The notes under the pieces: model-generated | What the model was told of the DNA's origin: nothing | What the model saw: only the letters and a program-made list of their open reading frames with translations | Database searches by the model: none | Shown here: piece by piece, positions 10,033 to 20,662 of the stretch | How the letters are laid out: the number at the start of each line of letters is the position of its first letter | Numbering within the stretch: position 1 is the first letter of the stretch | Program-made: the position numbers and the translations under genes | DNA from: Bacteroidales bacterium | GTDB lineage: Bacteria; Bacteroidota; Bacteroidia; Bacteroidales; UBA932 | Length of the DNA stretch: 64,000 bases | NCBI GenBank assembly: GCA_015060325.1 | Contig: SUYQ01000012.1 | Span: 1-64,000 of the forward strand | Reading direction: 5' to 3'

Positions 10033-10036
10033 TGAC

Positions 10037-10230
10037 AGATTTCTCGACTCGCTCCGCTCGCTCGAAATGACAGTGAGGCATAGACAGATCACGACAGTGT
10101 TGCACTGTCATTTCGAATGACCGAAGTCTTCACTGTCATTTCGAGCGACCGATTTTACACTGTCATTTCGAGCGACCGGAGTCTCCATTGTCATTTCGAG
10201 CGAGGCCGTAGGCCGAGTCGAGAAATCTAC
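10037..10230 (+). repeat. REP-like cluster between susC and susD
   Basis: The first unit (10037-10072) is inverted (AGATTTCTCGACTCGCTCCG onward). Four forward TGTCATTTCGA units follow, the last a full copy with GAGGCCGTAGGCCGAG and GTCGAGAAATCT. Inverted plus forward copies can pair, and this may tune the susC:susD mRNA ratio. In one frame the repeat is open and would add about 45 false residues to the SusD. Confidence 0.85.
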
Positions 10231-10251
10231 AAACCAAAAATGTTACAAAAT

Positions 10252-11880
10252 ATGAAACGGACAATATATATATTACTTGCAGCGACAGCCCTTACCTCCT
10301 GCGTGAAAGACCTCGATACCCTTCCGCTCAACAAGACGGAACCCATCTCGGAATACGTCTACGGCACATCTCAGGAGGCATACCTTGCGGGCCTGACGCG
10401 TCTGTATTTCCAGTTCGTCACCAATGATCTGACTGACATGCAGCCGATGGACGGAGGAGCATCAGAACTGATCCGAGCATTCTGGTCGGTGCAGGAAACC
10501 ACCACCGACGAGGCCAAATGCTCATGGGAGAATGATGCCTGGGTCCGGGCACTGAACACCAATACATGGACCGAAGTGCAGAACGATGCGGTCTACGCAG
10601 TCTATGTGCGTACGCTTCAGGGCATTGCACTGGTCAATGAATACCTGCGTCAGACATCGTCCGACAAGCTTGTCGACAGGGGAGTGGACTCTGATCTGGC
10701 TGCTCAAATCGACGTCTATCGTGCAGAGGCACGTTTCCTTAGGGCATACTTCTATTGGATGGCTCTCGACTGCTTCGGAAACGTGCCCTTCACAACGGAG
10801 AACTCGCCTTTCGGAGGTACCTATTTCCCTAAGCAGGCAAGCAGGGAAGACGTATATGACTATTGCGTGAGCGAGCTCCAGAGTCTGCTTGCCGACAATA
10901 GCGCACTGCCTGCTGCGCAGTCAAATTACCCGAGGGCAGACAAGGGTTCCGCTGCCGGTCTGCTGGCCCGGCTGTATCTGAATTCCGAGGTCTATACCGG
11001 CACACCAAGGTGGCAGGAAGCCAAGGCGGTATGCGAACAGATATACGGAATGGGCTATGCTTTAAGCCCCTCATATTCAGATCTTTTCAGAGGAGATAAC
11101 GGGCAGAATCTTCAGGCCCGTGGAGAATTTCTGTGGGCGGTGGACTATGACTCCGACAAGACGGAATCCTTCGGGGGCACCACATATATCCTCAGTGCCT
11201 CGCTTGCATCCACCGACATCACAGATCAGTCCCGTCCTAACGGACAGGTCAACGGATGGGCCGGACTCCGTGTGCCATACGAGTTCGTATCGCAGTACTA
11301 TGGCGTCAGCGGACAGGACTATGTGACCGGCGAATACCAGACTGAGGATGCCCGCGGAGAGGTGTTCTATATCAAGGGTCGTTCAGAGTCGATGGACGGA
11401 GCATTGTACAACTTCATGAACGGATGGTCATGTCTGAAATTTAACAACATACCTCACGATCAGACCGATCAGTCCTTCCTCCCTACATCGGCCACCGAAG
11501 GCTTTGCCGATGTAGACTTCCCGATGATCCGCCTTGCTGAGATCCATCTGATCTACGCGGAGGCATGCATGCAGCTCGGCATGCCAGGTCTGGCTATGCC
11601 AGGCCTCGAGGCTCTCGCCTCTCGGGCCGGCGTCGCTCCGCCGACGGAAATCACTCCGGATTTCCTCGCCGCGGAGCGCGCCCGCGAGCTTCTCTGGGAA
11701 GCTCACCGTCGCACCGACCTGATCCGCTTCGGGCTCTTCAGTTCGGACAGCTACCTGTGGCCTTATAAGGGCGGCGATTCATACGCCGGCCAGTCCTTCC
11801 CGGACTATAAGGCCATCTTCGCCATCCCGCCTACCGAGCTGGCCACCAACAAGGCCCTCGTCCAGAATCCGGGCTACTAG
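10252..11880 (+). CDS. susD: SusD/RagB-family starch-binding outer-membrane lipoprotein
   Basis: I start this at ATG 10252 (MKRTIYILLAA), which gives a lipoprotein signal with the lipobox LTSC and a 542-residue protein. The longer in-frame start at 10117 only adds translated REP sequence, and ATG 10240 (MLQNMKR) is a possible alternative. The N-terminal SusD-like helices are followed by the canonical ARFLRAYFYWMALDCFGNVP block, and the C-terminal half carries LIYAEACM and ERARELLWEAHRRTDLIRFG. It caps the SusC encoded just upstream. Similarity to the SusD at the window start suggests duplication of the SusC/D pair. No SusE-type gene follows this pair. Confidence 0.93.
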   Translation: MKRTIYILLAATALTSCVKDLDTLPLNKTEPISEYVYGTSQEAYLAGLTRLYFQFVTNDLTDMQPMDGGASELIRAFWSVQETTTDEAKCSWENDAWVRALNTNTWTEVQNDAVYAVYVRTLQGIALVNEYLRQTSSDKLVDRGVDSDLAAQIDVYRAEARFLRAYFYWMALDCFGNVPFTTENSPFGGTYFPKQASREDVYDYCVSELQSLLADNSALPAAQSNYPRADKGSAAGLLARLYLNSEVYTGTPRWQEAKAVCEQIYGMGYALSPSYSDLFRGDNGQNLQARGEFLWAVDYDSDKTESFGGTTYILSASLASTDITDQSRPNGQVNGWAGLRVPYEFVSQYYGVSGQDYVTGEYQTEDARGEVFYIKGRSESMDGALYNFMNGWSCLKFNNIPHDQTDQSFLPTSATEGFADVDFPMIRLAEIHLIYAEACMQLGMPGLAMPGLEALASRAGVAPPTEITPDFLAAERARELLWEAHRRTDLIRFGLFSSDSYLWPYKGGDSYAGQSFPDYKAIFAIPPTELATNKALVQNPGY

Positions 11881-12023
11881 CCCGGCCTGCCGCCCACCTC
11901 CGCCCGCTGCCCGCCGCCTGCCGCTGTCCGCCCGGCCTGCCGCCGCCCGCCCGCCGTCCGCTTGCCGCCGCTGACCGCCGTCCGCCCGCCGCCCGCCGCC
12001 TGCCGCCGTCCGCCCGCCGCTGC
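11881..12023. other. CCGCC-rich low-complexity spacer
   Basis: About 140 bases of CGCCCGCCGCC-type sequence start directly after the SusD stop codon. The base use is unlike the flanking DNA. It is open on the minus strand, but only as Gly/Arg/Ala-rich low-complexity sequence, so I do not call a gene. Confidence 0.75.
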
Positions 12024-12129
12024 CTGGCGCGCAAAGCGCTGTCAATCAGCGCTTTGCTGAAACTGCGTGCTCCCCATGGGGAGCACGCGGTTTCAGGATG
12101 TCGCTGACATCCAAACAGTTGCGCGCCAG
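12024..12129. repeat. 106-bp palindromic element, GCGTGCTCCCC family
   Basis: Ends are an exact inverted repeat (CTGGCGCGCAA / TTGCGCGCCAG). Inside is a 19-bp stem from CTGAAACTGCG to CTCCCC, with one mismatch, around ATGG. Relatives lie at 35349-35455, 40088-40195 and 41256-41363, the last two framing a RAYT transposase gene. Confidence 0.88.
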
Positions 12130-12280
12130 CTTCGCGCCGCGCTTTTCGTCAGTAAAATCCGACCGTTCGTCATATTCTTTCTGCAATTCGCCTTATATAT
12201 TAAAATATATAACAAATTGTCCGTATATTCGTAGGATGTCTAAATAGATACAGGCGAGATTTTGAAAAAATTTAAGAATT

Positions 12281-14245
12281 ATGATAACACTAAAGAAATT
12301 ACTGATGGGAACAATGGCTGCAGCCGTTCTGGTATCGTGCGGCAACAATAAGGCATCTCAGAAAGCTCCGGAACAGACAGCCGCTCCTTTCGAGGAGTGT
12401 GTATATCTTGGTGACAAGACCGAGTTCGCCGTATGGTCTCCGGATGCGGAGGCTGCCGAACTCAGGCTTTACAAAAGTGCCAAGGGTGATGCTGCCTTCA
12501 AGATAGCTCAGATGCAGAAGTCTGAGGATGGTACATGGAAGGCAACAATCAATGAAGATCTTAAGGGCGCATTCTACACTTTCTCGGTGAAGATCGATGG
12601 CGAATGGCTTCCTGAAACAGCCGGCCCTGGCGCAAAGGCTGTGGGTGTGAACGGATGGCGTGGTGCTGTGATCGACTGGGACGAGACAGATCCTGAAGGA
12701 TGGGATGAGGACAAGAGCCCGAAAGTTGATCCATCCGACATCATCGTTTACGAGGTCCATCACAGAGACTTCTCCATCCATGAGACATCAGGCATAACAA
12801 ACAAGGGTAAGTACCTGGCAATGACCGAGGAAGGTACAAAGAATCCTGACGGTCTCGCAACAGGTATCGACCACCTCAAGGAACTTGGCGTGACCTATGT
12901 CCAGCTTCTTCCTTCTACAGATTTCGGATCCATCGACGAGGAACATCTTGAGAACAACCAATACAACTGGGGCTATGAACCTCTCAATTTCAATGCAGTA
13001 GAAGGCTCATACTCAACGGATCCGTTCAATCCTGTAACCCGCATCAAGGAGTTCAAGCAGATGATCCAGGCTCTTCACAAGGCCGGCTTCCGCGTGATCC
13101 TCGATGTCGTTTACAACCACACTACACACGCTCCTAACACCGGTTTCGAGCGCACAGTACCGGGATACTACTACCGCATGCGTGAGGATGGAACATACTT
13201 CGACGGCTCAGGCTGCGGCAACGAGACAGCTTCAGAGCAGGAGAGATTCCAGAAATTCATGGTCGAGTCGCTCGAGTGGTGGATGAAGGAATATCATATC
13301 GACGGCTTCCGCTTCGACCTCATGGCCATCCATGACATCGAGACCATGAACCTCATCAGCGAGCGCCTCCACGCCATCGACCCTGATGTCGTGATCTACG
13401 GAGAAGGCTGGGCCGCTTCGGCACCTGCATATCCTGCCGAGAAGATTGCCCTCAAGGCAAATACCCATATGATGGACAAGGTCGGAGCGTTCAGCGACAA
13501 TATCCGCGACGCGGTCCGCGGCCCTCTCGGATGCGAGAATGCCGGTTTCATGGACGGTGTTGCAGGAAACAAGGAGAACATCCATTTCGGTATCGCAGGT
13601 GGCGTCGAGCATCCTCAGGTGACCGTAGAGCGTTGGACAAACAACCCTCTCCAGCATGTGAGCTACGTCAGCTGCCACGACGACCACTGTCTGCGTGACC
13701 GTCTCGAGGAAGCTACCGATGCGACTGAGGCTGAGCGTCTTGCAATGGTAAAGCTTGCTCAGACAGCGGTTTACACATCTCAGGGAATTCCGTTCATCTT
13801 CACTGGTGAGGAACTCTACCGCCACAAGCAGGGCGTGAAGAACAGCTACAACCAGCCGGATGAGATCAATGCGATCGACTGGACATACAAGACAAAGTAC
13901 AAAGATCTGGTCGACTATTATGCTGCACTCGCAGCGATCCGTCATGCACACCCTGGCTTCTGCCTCGGCGATGCTGAGCTCGTACGCGAAAAGCTCGAGT
14001 TCATCGATGTTGATGACCCTTGCGTTGTGGCATTCCGCATCAACGGTCTCGAGGGTATTGACTCTGCAAAGTCGCTCACAGTGCTCCTCAACGGCTCGAA
14101 GAAACCGATATCTGTGAACATTCCTGAAGGGGAATACGTCGTTCTTGCTCAGAACGGTCAGGCTGATGCTGACGGCCTCAGCGCATACACCGGCAACACA
14201 ATCATCGCCGGCTCAACCTCAGCAACCATCCTCGCAGAGAATTAA
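12281..14245 (+). CDS. pulA: Type I pullulanase lipoprotein (GH13)
   Basis: A 654-residue lipoprotein with lipobox VLVSC (Cys20). Residues about 40-135 are a CBM48-like domain (FAVWSPDAEAAELRLY). The GH13 barrel carries the type I pullulanase hallmark YNWGYEP (about 227-233). Catalytic regions are DVVYNHT, GFRFD with nucleophile Asp346, YGEGW with acid/base Glu375, and SCHDD with Asp467. Pullulanases cut alpha-1,6 branches of pullulan, amylopectin or glycogen. The lipoprotein signal places it in the cell envelope, where it would debranch imported or surface-bound dextrins for the SusA and SusB enzymes downstream. Its leader holds a palindromic element and no clear promoter. Confidence 0.93.
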   Translation: MITLKKLLMGTMAAAVLVSCGNNKASQKAPEQTAAPFEECVYLGDKTEFAVWSPDAEAAELRLYKSAKGDAAFKIAQMQKSEDGTWKATINEDLKGAFYTFSVKIDGEWLPETAGPGAKAVGVNGWRGAVIDWDETDPEGWDEDKSPKVDPSDIIVYEVHHRDFSIHETSGITNKGKYLAMTEEGTKNPDGLATGIDHLKELGVTYVQLLPSTDFGSIDEEHLENNQYNWGYEPLNFNAVEGSYSTDPFNPVTRIKEFKQMIQALHKAGFRVILDVVYNHTTHAPNTGFERTVPGYYYRMREDGTYFDGSGCGNETASEQERFQKFMVESLEWWMKEYHIDGFRFDLMAIHDIETMNLISERLHAIDPDVVIYGEGWAASAPAYPAEKIALKANTHMMDKVGAFSDNIRDAVRGPLGCENAGFMDGVAGNKENIHFGIAGGVEHPQVTVERWTNNPLQHVSYVSCHDDHCLRDRLEEATDATEAERLAMVKLAQTAVYTSQGIPFIFTGEELYRHKQGVKNSYNQPDEINAIDWTYKTKYKDLVDYYAALAAIRHAHPGFCLGDAELVREKLEFIDVDDPCVVAFRINGLEGIDSAKSLTVLLNGSKKPISVNIPEGEYVVLAQNGQADADGLSAYTGNTIIAGSTSATILAEN

Positions 14246-14253
14246 TGACTACT

Positions 14254-14472
14254 TGTCATTTCGAGCGAGGCCGAAGGCCGAGTCGAGAAATCTAAATAAT
14301 ACAACAATAAATAGAGAACAAACATCAGCAACTTTGAGCGGAGCGATAGTAAGTCCTTTCCCCGAGGGAAAGGATTTAGGAAAGGGGTAACGTAGAAATT
14401 TTCATATTTCAGCACTACCTTAGCATCAGCACCAGACAATACAACAGTAAACATAGAATAAACATCAGCAAT
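14254..14472 (+). repeat. REP unit plus duplicated leader around a CCCCGAGGGAAAGG hairpin
   Basis: A full TGTCATTTCGAGCGAGG unit with GCCGAAGGCCGAGTCGAGAA is followed by ACAACAATAAATAGAGAACA-type sequence. After about 100 bases a diverged copy of the same leader (ACAACAGTAAACATAGAATA then AACATCAGCA) leads to the next gene. Between them lie CCTTTCCCCGAGGGAAAGG and a short unexplained stretch. Confidence 0.7.
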
Positions 14473-15741
14473 ATGAAAAAAATACTCATAGCAATCACAG
14501 CAGCCCTGGTACTCATTCCTTGCGGCGGCCAGTCAAACAAAAAGGCCGAGTCAAAAGAGCATCAGCCTGTAGCATCGGAGCAGCAGCCTCTGGCAAATTC
14601 TGTCGTATATGAAATGAACGTACGCCAGTACACTCCGGAAGGCACATTCGCAGCGGCGCAGAAGGAACTTCCGCGCCTCGCCGAGATGGGCGTCGACATC
14701 CTCTGGCTCATGCCTATCTATCCTATCGGAATAGAAGGCCGCAAGATGGGACCTGATGATCTCGGTTCATACTACGCTGTAAGAAACTATTGTGACATCA
14801 ACCCTGAGTTCGGTACGCTCGAAGACTTCGACAACTTCGTTGCAGAAGCTCACAAGCTCGGACTTCGCGTAATCATCGACTGGGTCGCAAACCACACATC
14901 TCCGGACGCAGTATGGGTAACAGGACAGGCCCCTGATTGGTATGAGCGTGATGCTGAAGGCAATACGACATATACAGCAGACTGGTCAGACACAGCAAAC
15001 CTCAACTACGAGAACAAGGAAGTATGGAAGGGAATGCAGGGTGCCCTCCGTTTCTGGATGGAGCGCGGCATTGACGGATTCCGCTGCGACATGGCATGCG
15101 AGGTGCCTCTCGAGTTCTGGCAGGAGACCATCGCCGGCCTCCGTGCTGACTATCCGCACATGTACTGGCTCGCAGAGGGCGAGGAACCGAAGCTCCACAG
15201 CCTCTCTGACTTCAATGCCTCATACGCATGGGAGCTCCACCACATGATGAACGCCATCGCACGTGGTGAGAAGAACATCCCTGAACTTCTCGAGTACATC
15301 CAGAAGGACGCCGAAAGACATCCTGCAGATGCATTCCGTCTCATGTTCACATCAAACCACGACGAAAACTCATGGGCAGGAACAGAGTTCGAGAGAATGG
15401 GCGACGCTGTAAGGGCAATGGCTGTGCTCACATTCACTCTTCCTAACGGTCAGCCTCTGATCTACACCGGTCAGGAAATGGGCTGGAACAAGAGATTCGA
15501 GTTCTTCACGAAAGACCCTATTCCGGCATGGGAGAAGAACGAGTATTTCGATTTCTATAAGAACCTCATCGCTATCCGTCACAAGAATCCTGCACTCGCT
15601 GCCGGCGACCAGGGCGGAAAGTTCGAGGTGGTTTCGACTGAGGACAGCGTTCTCGTATTCACCCGCACCCTCCCGGACAACAAGGTTACCGTAAAGGTCG
15701 AGCTCAAGGCTCCATGGTCATATGAAATCGTAACGGAGTAA
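14473..15741 (+). CDS. GH13 alpha-amylase-family enzyme, exported
   Basis: A compact 422-residue GH13. The N-terminus is a signal with Cys after LIP, an unusual lipobox, so lipidation is probable but not certain. Motifs: VVYEMNVRQY at the barrel start, DWVANHTS, GFRCD with nucleophile Asp206, LAEGE with acid/base Glu235 and SNHDE with Asp297, followed by GQPLIYTGQEMG. No accessory binding domain is visible apart from a short C-terminal beta domain. It probably acts on soluble maltodextrins in the periplasm or at the inner face of the outer membrane. It is set between pulA and susA in the same direction. Exact specificity cannot be read from the sequence. Confidence 0.88.
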   Translation: MKKILIAITAALVLIPCGGQSNKKAESKEHQPVASEQQPLANSVVYEMNVRQYTPEGTFAAAQKELPRLAEMGVDILWLMPIYPIGIEGRKMGPDDLGSYYAVRNYCDINPEFGTLEDFDNFVAEAHKLGLRVIIDWVANHTSPDAVWVTGQAPDWYERDAEGNTTYTADWSDTANLNYENKEVWKGMQGALRFWMERGIDGFRCDMACEVPLEFWQETIAGLRADYPHMYWLAEGEEPKLHSLSDFNASYAWELHHMMNAIARGEKNIPELLEYIQKDAERHPADAFRLMFTSNHDENSWAGTEFERMGDAVRAMAVLTFTLPNGQPLIYTGQEMGWNKRFEFFTKDPIPAWEKNEYFDFYKNLIAIRHKNPALAAGDQGGKFEVVSTEDSVLVFTRTLPDNKVTVKVELKAPWSYEIVTE

Positions 15742-15746
15742 CTCCC

Positions 15747-15774
15747 TGTCATCCAGAGCGAAGCGAAGGATCTT
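15747..15774 (+). repeat. Single REP-like unit
   Basis: One TGTCATCCAGAGCGAAGCGA unit with AGGATCTT fills most of the 47-base gap before susA. Confidence 0.75.
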
Positions 15775-15788
15775 AAACCCCAGATTGT

Positions 15789-17729
15789 ATGAAGAAATTA
15801 ATATCGATAATAACCCTCACCTGCCTGCTCTCATCAATAGCAACAGCAGCAGAAAAACCATTCAACCCAAAGAAGGTAAAGAACGCCACCAAAGAGCAGG
15901 TGACCCGAGTGGAACCTTTGTCCTGGTGGGTCGGCATGAAGACTGACCTTCAGCTCCTCATCCAGGGACAGAACATCTCCGCCGCCGAAGTCTCTATCGA
16001 AGGCGGTAACGGAGTGTCTGTAGCAGCAGTTCACAAGGCTGAAAGCCCTAACTATTTGTTCGTTGACGTGGCAATCGCTGACGATGCGACTCCAGGCACT
16101 TATTATATAGTATTCAAGAACGGAAAGAAGACATTCAAGTATCCGTACGAGATCGCAGCTCGCGCAGAAGACTCTGCCGAGCGCAAGAGCTTCACCACTG
16201 CCGACATGGTATATCTCATCATGCCTGACCGCTTTGCAAACGGTGATGCCTCGAACGATTCTACTGAGAATACTACCGAGGATGCAGACCGCGAGAACCC
16301 TCACGGCCGTCATGGCGGAGACATCCAGGGCGTGATCGACCACCTCGACTATATCAGCGACCTCGGTGCCACCTACATCTGGACTACTCCTTTCCTCGAA
16401 GATAATGACCCTCGCGGATCATACCACGGATATGCCGCTTCCGACTACTATCATATCGACTCCCGCTTCGGCTCTAACGAACTCTACAAGACTCTCGTCG
16501 ACAAGGCAAGGGAGAAAGGTATCGGCATCATCATGGACATCGTTCCTAACCACTGCAGCTATGTGCACTGGTGGATGGAGGATCTTCCTTTCCAGGACTG
16601 GATCCATCAGTTCCCTGAATACACCGGCACCAACGTGGCATTCTCTACCAACATGGACCCTAACGCTTCCAAGAAGGACCTCTATATCCAGGAAAGCGGC
16701 TGGTTCGTGCCTACAATGGTCGACATGAACCTCGACAATCCATATGTACTCCAGTACTTCGTCCAGTGGGGAGTATGGTGGATCGAGTATTCCGGTCTCA
16801 ACGGATTCCGCGTGGATACATACCCATATAACGAGAAGGTTCCAGCATCAGAATGGTGCAAGGCCATCATGAATGAATATCCGAACTTCAACATAGTAGG
16901 CGAGTGCTGGACTTCGTCCATCCCTCAGCTTGCATACTGGCAGGGCGGCAACGCCAACAAGGACGGCTTTGACTCGCACCTTCCTTCAATCATGGACTTC
17001 CCGCTCCACGACGCTCTGCGTGCAGCCCTCGCCGAGGACAACGGCGGATGGGGAGCCGGCATGACCAAGGTATATGACATCCTTTCTCATGATTTCGTAT
17101 ATCATGACCTTTCGAAGATGCTCATCTTCCCTGGCAACCACGACACAGCCCGTATCGGAGACTGTGTCCGCAAGGACCCTCGCGCCCTCAAGATCGCCAT
17201 GACCATGATGGCTACAATGCGAGGCATCCCTCAGATATTCGCAGGTGACGAGCTCATGTTCGTTTCATCAAACCCTGGCAATCCTGGTGATCATCCTGGT
17301 CTCCGCGTGGATTTCCCAGGCGGATGGGATGGCGACCAGATTGACCTCTTCACAGAGGTAGGCCGTATGGCTCAGACACATAACACCGACGGCCTCGAGG
17401 TTCAGAAGGGTCAGGCCGCTGACCTCTTCAACCATGCAAGCCGTCTCTTCCAGTGGAGAAAGACAGCAGATGTCATCCACAATGGAAAGACTCTTCACTT
17501 CATGACGCGCGACAATACATACGCATACTTCCGTTACAATGATGAGGCGGTCGTGTTCGTATATATCAACAACACCCTTGAGGACAAGAACGTTCCTTGG
17601 TCATACTACTCGGAGATCACCGACGGCCTTCAGGGCGGCGTTGACGTGCTCACCGGCGAGCCTTTCGAGGTATCAGACGCCACAGTCGTTGCCCCTAAGA
17701 CCGCCCTTGTCGTAGAGTATAAGAGGTAG
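15789..17729 (+). CDS. susA: SusA-type neopullulanase / cyclomaltodextrinase (GH13)
   Basis: A 646-residue protein with a Sec signal peptide (cleavage near IATAAEK). The N-terminal cyclomaltodextrinase-type domain starts with the typical RVEPLSWWVGM. The GH13 barrel has HYMPDRF-like LIMPDRFANGD, DIVPNHC, GFRVD with nucleophile Asp343, VGECW with acid/base Glu372, and GNHD with Asp452. A C-terminal beta domain follows. SusA in Bacteroides is a periplasmic neopullulanase that cuts imported maltodextrins to short sugars. The susA-susB order here matches the classical Sus locus. Only a signal peptide and no lipobox is seen, which fits a soluble periplasmic enzyme. Confidence 0.92.
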   Translation: MKKLISIITLTCLLSSIATAAEKPFNPKKVKNATKEQVTRVEPLSWWVGMKTDLQLLIQGQNISAAEVSIEGGNGVSVAAVHKAESPNYLFVDVAIADDATPGTYYIVFKNGKKTFKYPYEIAARAEDSAERKSFTTADMVYLIMPDRFANGDASNDSTENTTEDADRENPHGRHGGDIQGVIDHLDYISDLGATYIWTTPFLEDNDPRGSYHGYAASDYYHIDSRFGSNELYKTLVDKAREKGIGIIMDIVPNHCSYVHWWMEDLPFQDWIHQFPEYTGTNVAFSTNMDPNASKKDLYIQESGWFVPTMVDMNLDNPYVLQYFVQWGVWWIEYSGLNGFRVDTYPYNEKVPASEWCKAIMNEYPNFNIVGECWTSSIPQLAYWQGGNANKDGFDSHLPSIMDFPLHDALRAALAEDNGGWGAGMTKVYDILSHDFVYHDLSKMLIFPGNHDTARIGDCVRKDPRALKIAMTMMATMRGIPQIFAGDELMFVSSNPGNPGDHPGLRVDFPGGWDGDQIDLFTEVGRMAQTHNTDGLEVQKGQAADLFNHASRLFQWRKTADVIHNGKTLHFMTRDNTYAYFRYNDEAVVFVYINNTLEDKNVPWSYYSEITDGLQGGVDVLTGEPFEVSDATVVAPKTALVVEYKR

Positions 17730-17732
17730 GAG

Positions 17733-18021
17733 ATTGCCGGTCAGGCCGGCAATGACGGTCAACTCCCAGTCATTGCGACCGATCGACGCCTCCCTCTGTC
17801 ATTGCGACCGAGCCGCCTCCCTCAGTCATTGCGACCGATCGACGCCTCCCAGTCATTTCGACCGAGCAGCCTCCCTCTGTCATTTCGACCGAACGGCCTC
17901 CCTCTGTCATTTCGACCGAACGGTCTCCCTCTGTCCTTTGGAGCGAAGCGTCCCTCTGTCATTTCGAGCGAGTCGTCCCTCTGTCATTTCGAGCGAGGCC
18001 GAAGGCCGAGTCGAGAAATCT
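17733..18021 (+). repeat. REP-like cluster before susB, with variant units
   Basis: An 8-bp hairpin (ATTGCCGG / CCGGCAAT) at 17733-17753 follows the susA stop. Then come about nine units grading from GTCATTGCGACCGATCGACG through GTCATTTCGACCGAACGG to the standard TGTCATTTCGAGCGAGGCCG with GTCGAGAAATCT. Period is about 28-36 bases with CCTCCCTC spacers. The graded variants look like successive local duplications. Confidence 0.85.
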
Positions 18022-18042
18022 ATAAACAACAACAATAATTAA

Positions 18043-20264
<2,222 letters not shown>

Positions 20265-20371
20265 CGGAATTGCTGCTCTGTCGGATCCGTTCCGGCAGAG
20301 CCAGCAACCAAGGCAGGTGGATTTTCGAGCATTTGACCGTTTGTTATTATACGTGTACATTCTGCTGAACA

Positions 20372-20440
20372 TGTCATTTCGAGCGAGCGAAGCGAGTCGA
20401 GACTATCGACGAAGTCGCTTGAGCGTCAGCGAAAGAATCT
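20372..20440 (+). repeat. REP-like unit with extension
   Basis: A full TGTCATTTCGAGCGAGCGAA unit with GCGAGTCGAGA continues into GTCGCTTGAGCGTCAGCGAA and AGAATCTCC. It sits in the leader of the 48-residue small protein gene. Confidence 0.75.
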
Positions 20441-20484
20441 CCTGCCACCAAAAACAAAGACCAAACAAACTAACTAATTACGAT

Positions 20485-20631
20485 ATGAACAAAATCTTAA
20501 TGAATGCTGCCAACTCAACCCTCGGGGGGGGCAGCTACGAATCTCCTGAAGTAAAGGTAACAGAGATTCATTCAGAGGGAGTATTGTGCAGCAGCTTCGA
20601 GACTTACAATGAGGAAGAGCTCGAGTGGTAA
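20485..20631 (+). CDS. 48-residue small protein with EGVLC motif
   Basis: A short gene starting MNKILMNAAN and ending EEELEW. Its centre reads SPEVKVTEIHSEGVLCSSF. From family knowledge, small Bacteroidales proteins of this layout (P-x-V-x-V-x-E-I, then EGVLC) are often encoded just before fimbrillin-domain or other surface lipoprotein genes; their role is unknown. Here it lies 31 bases before such a gene and shares its promoter. No signal peptide or transmembrane segment is seen. I prefer ATG 20485 because upstream codons only translate REP sequence. It is probably a real gene, but function cannot be assigned. Confidence 0.65.
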   Translation: MNKILMNAANSTLGGGSYESPEVKVTEIHSEGVLCSSFETYNEEELEW

Positions 20632-20662
20632 CAGATGTTTAACTATCAATGAATCAAGAACA

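Noticed and set aside
10117..10251. N-terminal extension of the second SusD
   Set aside because: The extra codons translate REP repeats; the lipoprotein signal begins at 10252.
11779..12045. Gly/Ala/Arg-rich minus-strand gene
   Set aside because: It comes from CCGCC low-complexity DNA and overlaps the end of susD and a palindrome.
17733..18021. CRISPR array
   Set aside because: Units are short, degenerate, unevenly spaced by near-identical CCTCCCTC strings and no cas genes are near; they are REP-like repeats.
20269..20306. Terminator of susB
   Set aside because: The GC-rich hairpin has no T tract and lies just after a well-formed promoter, so I treat it as a leader structure, though termination cannot be excluded.
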